From positions 1-23,580 of the forward strand of contig JAISQU010000112.1 of NCBI GenBank assembly GCA_031274005.1: a DNA stretch of 23,580 nucleotides, written 5' to 3'. This document shows positions 8,402-14,950 of the stretch, one piece after another. The notes beneath the pieces were generated by a model. That model ran no database searches and was not told where the DNA came from. It saw only the letters and a list, made by a program, of their open reading frames with translations. The stretch is from Spirochaetales bacterium (lineage in GTDB: Bacteria > Spirochaetota > Spirochaetia > DTKZ01). Each line of letters begins with the position of its first letter. Position 1 is the first letter of the stretch. A program made the translations under genes and the position numbers.

Positions 8402-8889
8402 GACAAGGTCCCCCCCATATCTTGCATGCCCGTTATGAATTTGGACAGAGTATAAAAAATTATAAGAACAGACGAAAACGGCGCCGCGACATAGACAACC
8501 GCGTAGGTAAAAAATAAAGTAACGGTAGGCACATCAAGATTTTTTTGCAGCATGATAAAACCATAATATGTCATAACGCACGCAAAGATAATTGTAAGCA
8601 GGTAATTCAGGCTTCCAATCGCTTTCTTTGCGGGGCCGGGCAAATTATCAACAATGGCCCCAATCCGGATATGCGTACCGCTTCTTGTGGCAAACACCCA
8701 CCCGATAAACGATATCCAGATAAATAAATACCGGGCCAGTTCTTCCGACCAGGCAAGAGGCAAATTGAGACAATAGCGCATAACTACCTGTAACAGGACA
8801 ACAAAAAAAATCCCGAAAAAAAGTATCGTGGCAAGAACATTCAGCGCCTTATCCAGAATTTTTTGTACATATTCCAGTTTCTTTTTCAT
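8398..8889 (-). CDS. dctQ: TRAP transporter 1, small permease subunit
   Basis: This 163-aa protein has four hydrophobic segments and the typical DctQ features: a short N-terminal helix, the RYCLNLPLAWSEELARYLFIW stretch at about residues 38-58, a GTHIRIG segment near 70, and two further membrane helices. It pairs with DctM in the inner membrane. A purine-rich ribosome binding site (GGAAGGAA) precedes the ATG. This same RBS-containing 13-mer is duplicated 153 bp upstream, on the far side of a repeat element. The gap to dctP1 is 257 bp, unusually long for a TRAP operon. Confidence 0.93.
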   Translation of the reverse strand: MKKKLEYVQKILDKALNVLATILFFGIFFVVLLQVVMRYCLNLPLAWSEELARYLFIWISFIGWVFATRSGTHIRIGAIVDNLPGPAKKAIGSLNYLLTIIFACVMTYYGFIMLQKNLDVPTVTLFFTYAVVYVAAPFSSVLIIFYTLSKFITGMQDMGGTLS

Positions 8890-8892
8890 CAG

Positions 8893-9058
8893 GTGTTCCT
8901 TCCCGTATGCGTATACTTAATCAAAAGATCAACCACGAAAAGCACTAAAGACACTAAAAAAAGGCATAATGAAAGGATTGCGGGTAAAAATTTCGAACTT
9001 TTCGTGTCTTTCGTGGTTATAAAATATCCAAAATAAACGCATATAGTGTTCCTTCCCG
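8893..9058. repeat. Inverted-repeat element flanked by 13-bp direct repeats
   Basis: GTGTTCCTTCCCG occurs at 8893-8905 and again, exactly, at 9046-9058. Immediately inside are TATGCG (8906-8911) and its inverse CGCATA (9038-9043). Further in, AACCACGAAA (8931-8940) pairs perfectly with 9009-9018, and short ACTAAA/ACACGAAA direct repeats continue imperfectly inward. The arrangement looks like a small element inserted in the dctP1-dctQ1 gap with duplication of the target, which here includes the dctQ1 ribosome binding site. The AACCACGAA arm is shared with the element at 1828-2054. The direct and inverted repeats are seen; insertion is inferred. Confidence 0.5.
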
Positions 9059-9090
9059 CCCTTTTCAAAAAATCAGGCGGATTTCAGGGG

Positions 9091-9135
9091 AAAAGACCGT
9101 CCGCAAATCCGCGAAGGATTTACGGAAAACGGCCT
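9091..9135 (-). terminator. Strong hairpin with short T-run after dctP1 (attenuator or partial terminator)
   Basis: Read on the minus strand, an 11-bp stem (TCCGTAAATCC with GGATTTGCGGA, one wobble, loop TTCGC) is extended by a further 7 pairs across a 3-nt bulge. It is followed directly by TTTT then CCCC. It starts 11 nt after the dctP1 stop. This fits a partial terminator or a 3'-end stabiliser that lets the binding protein outnumber the permease. Confidence 0.6.
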
Positions 9136-9146
9136 TACAAAGCGGC

Positions 9147-10139
9147 TTATTTTACCGCCTGAATTTTGTCCCACATTCCTGCGCCCCAGTTGGCCTCAAA
9201 TTTTTTCGGAACAACATCAAGCACGACTTTCCGGAACTCCGCAACATCAGGCTGAATAACCGTTACGCCGGCGGCCTTGAATTTATCAATAAGGGAGCTT
9301 TCCTGCGAGAGTATTTGTCCGTTTTGCCACTCTATAGCGGAACGTACGGCGTCCTGTAGGATCTTTTGGTCCGCCGCGGAAATCTTTTGCCATACGCCTT
9401 CGTTAATAACAACCAGCCGGGGAGTAATAATATGGCCCGTCAAAATAAGATACTTCTGGATTTCCTGGAATTTGCCGCTGTCAATTGTGGGAAGGGGATT
9501 TTCCTGTCCGTCCACAACATTTTGCTGCAAGGCAAGATACAGTTCGTTAAAATTCATGGGAGTCGGCCGCGCGCCCCAGGCTTCCGCCATCGCGCGGAAT
9601 ACATCGTTTTCAGGAACCCGCAGTTTAAGGCCGTTCATGTCCGCGACTTTTTCCACCCTGCGGCTGGTTGTGGTAAGCTGGCGGATGCCATAATAGGTCG
9701 CGCCAAGAATCCGCATACCGCGTTTTGCCACAAGTTCCTTGCTGAAATCTTCGCCTATGGGGCCGTGCAGAACCTTGATAAGGTGATCCGCGTCCCGCCA
9801 GATATAGGGCGCCTCGGTAATGGCGATGGAGGGAACCCACTGCCCGAAATTCGCCGAGCCTTCGGTCACAATTTCCTGCGTGCCTGTGGACACGGCTTCA
9901 ATCATGTCCCGTGAACCCCCAAGCTGGCCTCCGGGAAAAGAGTTGATTTCAAGCCGGCCGCTTGTTTTTTCCGCCACCTCGGCGGCGGCCCGATCAATCA
10001 TTTGCACGGAAGGGTGGGTTCCGGGCTGGACATCGCCCCACTTTAAAGTCAGTTTTGAAGCCCCTTCTTTTTCGCCCCCGGCGAATGCGGCGCCGGTAAG
10101 GGCCGCCAGCAGAAACACCGCCAAACAAATCCTTTTCAT
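9147..10139 (-). CDS. dctP: TRAP transporter 1, periplasmic solute-binding protein
   Basis: This 330-aa DctP-type receptor delivers its ligand, usually a carboxylate, to the DctQM permease. Residues 1-20 form a signal peptide ending AAFA, followed by GGEKEG; there is no lipobox cysteine. The family's ligand-binding region is intact: GIRQL with Arg153, LKLRVP with Arg174 (the equivalent arginine salt-bridges the ligand carboxylate in characterised TRAP receptors), and MNFNELYLALQQNVVDGQENPLPTI at about 195-219. An AAGGAG ribosome binding site precedes the ATG. The 111-bp gap upstream holds a 19-bp palindrome, so this gene may have its own regulated promoter. The ligand is probably an organic or sugar acid, by family. 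Confidence 0.95.
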   Translation of the reverse strand: MKRICLAVFLLAALTGAAFAGGEKEGASKLTLKWGDVQPGTHPSVQMIDRAAAEVAEKTSGRLEINSFPGGQLGGSRDMIEAVSTGTQEIVTEGSANFGQWVPSIAITEAPYIWRDADHLIKVLHGPIGEDFSKELVAKRGMRILGATYYGIRQLTTTSRRVEKVADMNGLKLRVPENDVFRAMAEAWGARPTPMNFNELYLALQQNVVDGQENPLPTIDSGKFQEIQKYLILTGHIITPRLVVINEGVWQKISAADQKILQDAVRSAIEWQNGQILSQESSLIDKFKAAGVTVIQPDVAEFRKVVLDVVPKKFEANWGAGMWDKIQAVK

Positions 10140-10169
10140 TTCGGTCTCCTTTTTCGTACCAAATTTAAT

Positions 10170-10188
10170 TGTTCATCACCGATGAACA
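10170..10188. promoter_or_regulatory. 19-bp palindrome ahead of dctP1, candidate operator
   Basis: TGTTCATCACCGATGAACA is a perfect palindrome of 8-bp arms around a 3-bp centre. It lies 31 bp upstream of the dctP1 start, in the only gap of about 100 bp upstream of this gene in the run. Arms and spacing suit a dimeric regulator. It does not resemble the palindrome ahead of the gntR gene, so a different regulator may bind it. It could alternatively be an RNA hairpin in the leader. Confidence 0.4.
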
Positions 10189-10220
10189 TTGTTCTCTGCA
10201 ATACGGCGCGGTCTTTTCGT

Positions 10221-10238
10221 CCGCGATTTTCTTCGCGG
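10221..10238 (-). terminator. Short hairpin after the HpaI-type aldolase gene
   Basis: CCGCGA (10221-10226) and TCGCGG (10233-10238) form a 6-bp stem with a 6-nt loop, 12 nt after the aldolase stop on the minus strand. Only a short A-rich stretch follows, with no T-run. A weak terminator or a chance palindrome; listed because it separates two transporter gene groups. Confidence 0.25.
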
Positions 10239-10250
10239 CGCGCTGTTTTT

Positions 10251-11036
10251 CTATCCTGACCGGTTTTTCTTAATCTGCGACATAACAGCCTCCGCGCCCA
10301 TTTTTGTAAAGGCAATATCATCACCGCAGAACAGAAAATTCACATCCAAATCAAGCCAGCGCTTGATATAATCCGCATTGTCCGGGCCGATGGAAAGGCC
10401 GCAGGGTATGCCGTGGGCTTTGCAGCTCCTGATAACCTTTTCACATTGGGCAAGAACATCGGGATGCCGGATTTGGGTTAAGAGTCCCAAAGAACCGGAA
10501 AGATCGTTGGGCCCGATAATTATCGCGTCGATGCCTTCTACCCCAAGAATATCGTCGATATGCGCCACCGCGTCCCTGTGCTCTATCTGCATAATTTTAA
10601 CCAGGCAGCCGTCAACCGAATCAAGGTACTCTTTGTCGCTTATGAGGCCATAGCGGCTTGCCCTGCGGGGACCAAAACCCCGGATTCCCTTGGGCGGATA
10701 CGTGCAGGCGGCAACACCGCGCCGCGCTTCTTCGGCGCTGCACACATTGGGAATGATGATTCCGTCGGGCCCCATTTCCAGGAGCGGCTTGATGACAGCC
10801 GGATCCCCGGAGGTTACCCTGACAAAAGCCCCGGCGCCCGCTCCGTTGAGCGCCACGATATGAGCCAGAATAGCGTCCTTGTCAAAGGCCCCGTGTTCCG
10901 CGTCAATCCATATATATTTATAGCCGAAACAGGCCAAAGCCTCGGCCATTGCCGGATTGGGCAAAAAGATGTGTCCGCCCAGAATAAATTCCCCCGCCTT
11001 CAATTTTTGCTTCCATTCGCTGCCGTAGGTTTTCAT
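10251..11036 (-). CDS. HpcH/HpaI family aldolase (2-keto-3-deoxy acid type)
   Basis: This class II metal-dependent aldolase, about 261 aa, is likely to cleave a 2-keto-3-deoxy sugar acid or similar compound to pyruvate plus an aldehyde. Conserved family residues are all visible: His48 in WIDAEHG (general base), Arg73 in FVRV, metal ligands Glu152 in IEHRDAV and Asp178 in GPNDLSGSLG. These align with a constant offset to HpaI residues His45, Arg70, Glu149 and Asp175. I prefer the ATG at 11036, with GGAGG ten bases upstream, over a TTG two codons earlier (11042), although both are possible. It is 24 bp downstream of dctM2. RhmA-like 2-keto-3-deoxy-rhamnonate aldolase is one plausible role; the substrate is not established. 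Confidence 0.92.
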   Translation of the reverse strand: MKTYGSEWKQKLKAGEFILGGHIFLPNPAMAEALACFGYKYIWIDAEHGAFDKDAILAHIVALNGAGAGAFVRVTSGDPAVIKPLLEMGPDGIIIPNVCSAEEARRGVAACTYPPKGIRGFGPRRASRYGLISDKEYLDSVDGCLVKIMQIEHRDAVAHIDDILGVEGIDAIIIGPNDLSGSLGLLTQIRHPDVLAQCEKVIRSCKAHGIPCGLSIGPDNADYIKRWLDLDVNFLFCGDDIAFTKMGAEAVMSQIKKNRSG

Positions 11037-11060
11037 GTACAAAATTCCTCCGCTTCCCTC

Positions 11061-12350
11061 TTACATCAATCCCATAAATTTGGGTATAAAAATTACCGTC
11101 TGCGGTACATAGGTCAAAACAAAAAGAACAATTATCATGGCAACCAGGGGCCATCTGATTTCCCGCACAATATCCTTTAAAGGAGTTTCCGAAATGCCCG
11201 CGGTAATAAAAAGCAGCATCCCGAAGGGGGGCGTACACAGACCAATCATCATATTAAAAGTTACCACAACGCCGAAATGAATCAGGTCTATACCCAGGGC
11301 GGAAGCCACAGGAATCAGGATAGGCACGAAAATAAGCTGAATGGTGGAAGTATCCATAAGCATACCCAAAACAAGAATAACCGCGTTAACAAGAAGCAGA
11401 AAAAAATACTTGTTGTCGGAAATACTGATAATCCACTCGCCTATATTGGAAGCAATTTGCTCCCGGGCGACAATATAGGAAATAATGGCTGCCGCGCCTA
11501 TCATAATGCTGGTTGCGCCGACATCTTTGATTGTCGCCAGAATAATTTGCCACAAATCCTTAAAGCTGAGGGCGCGGTATGCGATGGCCGAAACCAGTAT
11601 TGCGTAAAATCCCGCGACTGCGCCCGCTTCGGTGGGGGTCATAATGCCGACATAGATACCCGCAAGAAGTATAACCGGGGTTAAAAGCGCGGGCAGAGAC
11701 GTAAACGTAACGGCCAGAAGGGTACGAAAATTGACCTTTACGCCCCGGGGATAATTCCGTTTTCTCGCGGTAATGCTGACATAAATCATCAGCGCGATAG
11801 TCAGAACAAGGGCGGGAACCATTCCTCCGAGAAAAAGCGCGCCAACGGATGTCCCCGAAAGCATGGCGTAGATGACAAGGGGTATGCTGGGCGGAAAGGT
11901 AGGCCCCAGAACCGCCGAGGCCGCGGTAATGGCACAGGAAAAAGGCAGATCGTATCCCTCGTTATGCATCGCCTCAATTTCTATTTTGCCAAGTCCCGCG
12001 GCGTCCGCTATGGCCGAACCGGTCATACCCGCGAAAATAAGGGACGCAAGAATATTGACATGGCCCAATGCGCCCCGCATCCGGCCGCAGAGGGTATTCG
12101 CAAACTTGAAAATCATACCCGTTACTTTTCCCGTATTCATGACGTTCGCGGTAAAAATAAACAAGGGAACCGCGATAATAACATAATTCGTGTAATAGGT
12201 ATTTATAATCTGGTTGCTGACAAGGCTCAGGTCTCCGCCTTTAAGCAGAAAATAACAGGCCGCGCAGACAATCATACCCAGGGCAATCGGCATACGCAGA
12301 AAAAAAATCAGCGCAAATACGGTAAGGCACGCGATAAGGGCTGCATTCAT
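11061..12350 (-). CDS. dctM: TRAP transporter 2, large permease subunit
   Basis: This 429-aa DctM-type inner-membrane protein carries the diagnostic IFAGMTGSAIADAAGLGKIE segment, the GPTFPPSIPLVIYA segment, and the C-terminal half with MMIGLCTPPFGMLLFI. It shares the domain pattern with the other DctM here but diverges clearly, including the loops facing the substrate-binding half. Its ATG overlaps the dctQ2 stop by four bases (ATGA). It is followed after 24 bp by the HpaI-type aldolase, so the transporter and that enzyme are probably used on the same compound. Confidence 0.95.
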   Translation of the reverse strand: MNAALIACLTVFALIFFLRMPIALGMIVCAACYFLLKGGDLSLVSNQIINTYYTNYVIIAVPLFIFTANVMNTGKVTGMIFKFANTLCGRMRGALGHVNILASLIFAGMTGSAIADAAGLGKIEIEAMHNEGYDLPFSCAITAASAVLGPTFPPSIPLVIYAMLSGTSVGALFLGGMVPALVLTIALMIYVSITARKRNYPRGVKVNFRTLLAVTFTSLPALLTPVILLAGIYVGIMTPTEAGAVAGFYAILVSAIAYRALSFKDLWQIILATIKDVGATSIMIGAAAIISYIVAREQIASNIGEWIISISDNKYFFLLLVNAVILVLGMLMDTSTIQLIFVPILIPVASALGIDLIHFGVVVTFNMMIGLCTPPFGMLLFITAGISETPLKDIVREIRWPLVAMIIVLFVLTYVPQTVIFIPKFMGLM

Positions 12351-12865
12351 TTTACCGCCTCCGCTTTTGCGTGATCTTCGCTGTCACCGGCAACTCCTTT
12401 TATAACCCTTATATCTTCGATAAGTTCCTTGCAGGTGTAACCGGTAATTGAGCACAGGAAATACACGAAGGGCAAAAATATCAGTGTATAGGAAATTCTG
12501 AAAACAGCGGTTTTTTGAAACCCGATAAAAAAAGAATACTTCCAGGATGCCGTAACAAGACTGGCAAAGGCCGCGGTTATAAGGATATTCCCCAGCATGC
12601 GTATAACAGCCGCCGGCCGGGGAGAGAGCCTGTCGTAAATCATGCTGAACTTGACATGAGACCTTTGCCGCATGGTGTAACAGGCCCCGAAGGTAACCGT
12701 CCACACAAAGCCTATAACAATTATTTCCATTGACCAGGTAAGGGGATCATGAATGACATATCTGAAAAATATCTGGAGAATAAAAGTGAGAAACATAATG
12801 ATAAAAGAAACTGCCGGTATATACACTTCAAATATATTCCGGAGAAACAGCAGAATTTTTTTCAT
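12347..12865 (-). CDS. dctQ: TRAP transporter 2, small permease subunit
   Basis: The DctQ-type protein is 172 aa from the ATG at 12865, which has a strong GAGAGGGGG ribosome binding site. The reading frame is open further upstream to 13096, but that extension is basic and low in hydrophobicity, unlike any DctQ N-terminus, and overlaps the end of dctP2, so I reject it. Four hydrophobic segments are present, with FRYVIHDPLTWSMEIIVIGFVW (about residues 37-58) in the position of the usual family motif and RSHVKF near 76. It acts with DctM2 in the inner membrane. Confidence 0.9.
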   Translation of the reverse strand: MKKILLFLRNIFEVYIPAVSFIIMFLTFILQIFFRYVIHDPLTWSMEIIVIGFVWTVTFGACYTMRQRSHVKFSMIYDRLSPRPAAVIRMLGNILITAAFASLVTASWKYSFFIGFQKTAVFRISYTLIFLPFVYFLCSITGYTCKELIEDIRVIKGVAGDSEDHAKAEAVK

Positions 12866-12893
12866 GGCGCCCCCTCTCTGGCAGTAATCGTGA

Positions 12894-12935
12894 AGGCGAA
12901 AAAGGAAAGGAAATCTATTAAACCCTTTTTCGCCT
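12894..12935 (-). other. 12-bp perfect stem in the dctP2-dctQ2 gap
   Basis: AGGCGAAAAAGG (12894-12905) is the exact inverse of 12924-12935, with an 18-nt loop. On the minus strand it lies between the dctP2 stop and the dctQ2 ribosome binding site. No T-run follows, so it is more likely an RNA-processing or stability structure than a terminator. Confidence 0.45.
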
Positions 12936-12986
12936 GTCGCCGGTTTTTTATTCGCAAGCGGATCCATACCTTGCAGAACGACGATA

Positions 12987-13006
12987 CCTCGCCCTTTAGG
13001 GCGAGG
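12987..13006 (-). other. GC-rich hairpin directly after dctP2
   Basis: CCTCGCCCT (12987-12995) pairs with AGGGCGAGG (12998-13006), 9 pairs if fully closed, beginning 4 nt past the dctP2 stop. There is no T-run, so it probably protects the 3' end of a dctP2 message or slows polymerase. It occupies the same place as the hairpin after dctP1. Confidence 0.5.
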
Positions 13007-13010
13007 AGAG

Positions 13011-14015
13011 TCATTTTCCCGCCGCCTGAACCCGGTTGAATAAATCCAGATCCCAGGTTTTCGCGTAGTCCGATTTAAGATACTGATCGAGTACATGAGC
13101 GGAGAAAGCGTTCAGATCCGCCTCGTATACCTTCAGACCGGAATCCTTGAAAAATTGCACCAGTTCGGCCTCCGCTTTCAGATTTGTCTCGTCGCAGTAC
13201 TTAATTCCCGCGCGTATGCCTTCCATAACCCATTCTTTTTGCTGGGCCGTAAGGGACTGCCATTTCGCTTCGTTAATGGCCGGCCATACGCTGTCCACCA
13301 CATGGTTGGTAATGGTTATGGATTTTGTTACCTCGTAGAATTTCGCGTTTTTGGTACTGGGAAGGGGATTATCCTGTCCATCCACAGTTTTTGTCTGCAG
13401 CGCCATATAAAGTTCCGAAAAGGAAATCGGCGTGGGATTCGCGCCCAAAGCCCGGCCAAGGAAAAGCCATGAATCGGAATTGGGCATACGCAGGTTTACC
13501 CCCTGAAGATCCGCGGGAGTTTTTATGGGCTTGTCATTTACCAGGTTAAGCTGCCGGGTGCCAAGATATTCCGCTCCCAGAGGACGCAGCCCCTGTTCTT
13601 TCGCAACGCGTTCAAATACCTGCTTTCCTATGTCGCCGTTCAGTACCGCTGTCATATGGTCGTAACTCTTGAAGATGTAGCCGGCGGTAAACATGGAAAT
13701 CCAGGGCGAACCATCGGTAAGCCAGGGCGCCGCGACGGCGGAAATGTCGGCCTGACCTGACTTGACTGCGGAAACTTCCTGTTCCTGTTTGAACAGCGAC
13801 GCCGAGTCATAGGTCAATACCTTGATATTTCCGCCGGAAACCTTTTCGACAATTTCCTTAAAAACCCGCATGGCGCCGGCGTGGGCATCCGTGGGAACCG
13901 CCGTCATGCTGTAGACAAGTTCGATTTGTTTCGCGGCGCCTCCTTCCGACGCCCCCCCGGCAAAGAGCATGCCCGCAGCCGCCGCGAGCGCAAGAGCGCA
14001 CAAAATTTTTTTCAT
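13011..14015 (-). CDS. dctP: TRAP transporter 2, periplasmic solute-binding protein
   Basis: This 334-aa DctP-type receptor has a signal peptide (residues 1-19, ending GMLFA) followed by GGASEGG, again without a lipobox cysteine. Ligand-site landmarks are GTRQL with Arg154, NLRMP with Arg176, and ISFSELYMALQTKTVDGQDNPLPS at about 197-220. An excellent GGAGGT ribosome binding site precedes the ATG. It starts 21 bp after the gntR stop, so regulator and transporter are probably co-transcribed. The receptor differs widely from DctP1, which suggests a different ligand. Ligand identity cannot be read here. Confidence 0.95.
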   Translation of the reverse strand: MKKILCALALAAAAGMLFAGGASEGGAAKQIELVYSMTAVPTDAHAGAMRVFKEIVEKVSGGNIKVLTYDSASLFKQEQEVSAVKSGQADISAVAAPWLTDGSPWISMFTAGYIFKSYDHMTAVLNGDIGKQVFERVAKEQGLRPLGAEYLGTRQLNLVNDKPIKTPADLQGVNLRMPNSDSWLFLGRALGANPTPISFSELYMALQTKTVDGQDNPLPSTKNAKFYEVTKSITITNHVVDSVWPAINEAKWQSLTAQQKEWVMEGIRAGIKYCDETNLKAEAELVQFFKDSGLKVYEADLNAFSAHVLDQYLKSDYAKTWDLDLFNRVQAAGK

Positions 14016-14036
14016 ATAATACCTCCGTCTGATTTT

Positions 14037-14771
14037 TTACCGGCGTTTACGCGCCGATGATTTCTGTGTTTTCGTTTCCCGTTCATATATCCCGACATTC
14101 TCCCGCGAAGCGGCAAGATGCCTGCGCAGAGCCTCTTCGGCCGCGTCCGGGTCTTTGCTGCGTATCGCCTCCAAAATTTTCCGGTGCTGAAAAAGAGTCT
14201 TTTTTATACCTTCCGATCCGAATATTCCCTTGGACATATATTCACTGAGGAGCATGGTCATCACCTCAATAAACACTCCCAAGAGGTCATTGCGGCTTGC
14301 CTGGGCCAGGGTTATATGAAACTCCGCGTCGAAATTAACGCGGCGGTCCCAGGGCAGGGATTCATCGTCCATCTGCCTCAGGATATTCTGAAGATGTTCG
14401 ATTTCATCGGGCGCGGCGTTGAGCGCCGCAAGCCGGACCCCTGCTGTTTCCAGAATGAGCCGCATATTGTGAAGATCGTCGTTACTGATATTATCCATTT
14501 GAACGATACGGTTTACGGCATTTGATACGGTATCGGTGTTTGGTTTTGAAATGTAGGAACCCTCGCCGTTTCGGGATTGAATAAGCCCTCTCTCTTTCAA
14601 AACCTTCAGAGCCTCGCGTATTACGGTTCTGCTCACATTAAAACGCCGGGAGAGTTCCATCTCGGAGGGCAGCCTTTGTGCCTGCGTATCCCGCAGAATG
14701 GCCTGTTCGAGGATGTCGGCAATCTGTTCGTAGAGATTCGTCTTTGTTACCGTATAATCAATTTTATTCAT
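14037..14771 (-). CDS. GntR family transcriptional regulator, FadR/FCD subfamily
   Basis: This 244-aa regulator has an N-terminal winged helix-turn-helix (about residues 10-76: LYEQIADILEQAI, LPSEMELSRRFNVSRTVIREAL, GLIQSRNGEGSYI) and a C-terminal all-helical FCD ligand domain. The FCD metal set is complete: Asp148 and His152 in FDAEFH, His196, and His218. A basic tail ends the protein. FCD regulators usually sense organic or sugar acids and repress catabolic operons. It is the first gene of the run and probably controls TRAP 2 plus the aldolase, and perhaps itself through the palindrome at 14822-14840. The start codon has only a weak ribosome binding site, so expression may be low. Confidence 0.93.
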   Translation of the reverse strand: MNKIDYTVTKTNLYEQIADILEQAILRDTQAQRLPSEMELSRRFNVSRTVIREALKVLKERGLIQSRNGEGSYISKPNTDTVSNAVNRIVQMDNISNDDLHNMRLILETAGVRLAALNAAPDEIEHLQNILRQMDDESLPWDRRVNFDAEFHITLAQASRNDLLGVFIEVMTMLLSEYMSKGIFGSEGIKKTLFQHRKILEAIRSKDPDAAEEALRRHLAASRENVGIYERETKTQKSSARKRR

Positions 14772-14821
14772 AAAAAAATCCGTAAAAATAACGCCTTCTG
14801 GCGGATAGACGCCGGGCCTGT

Positions 14822-14840
14822 TTACCTATCATACAGGTAA
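14822..14840 (-). promoter_or_regulatory. Candidate GntR operator overlapping a -10-like element
   Basis: TTACCTATCATACAGGTAA is a palindrome with 6-bp arms and a 7-bp centre, 51 bp upstream of the gntR start. On the minus strand the centre contains TATGAT (14833-14828), a good -10 hexamer. A perfect TTGACA (14868-14863) lies upstream but 29 bp away, too far for that -10; it may instead serve weaker AAGGAT/TAAGGA hexamers at 16-17 bp. Operator placement over the promoter would give simple self-repression. Confidence 0.4.
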
Positions 14841-14907
14841 TCCTTACATGGTTTTGGCTGCCTGTCAAGAGAAAAATTTTGGCAAAATTGCGCCGTCTTG
14901 AACCTGT

Positions 14908-14930
14908 CAAGCCATTACGGCAATGGCTTG
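14908..14930 (-). terminator. 9-bp hairpin after the kinase gene
   Basis: CAAGCCATT (14908-14916), loop ACGGC, AATGGCTTG (14922-14930), 20 nt past the kinase stop on the minus strand. No T-run follows, so termination would be inefficient or factor-dependent. It is the likely boundary between the signalling operon and the catabolic run. The rest of the 179-bp gap holds only the gntR promoter region. Confidence 0.45.
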
Positions 14931-14950
14931 GCTCTAAGCGCACCAGGCTC

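Noticed and set aside
10560..11180. 206-codon plus-strand open frame opposite the HpaI-type gene and dctM2
   Set aside because: It runs across two real genes on the other strand and shows no domain or initiation signal.
12866..13096. Longer reading frame upstream of dctQ2
   Set aside because: The extra 77 residues are basic and low-complexity, overlap the end of dctP2, and precede a well-formed DctQ start at 12865 with a strong ribosome binding site.
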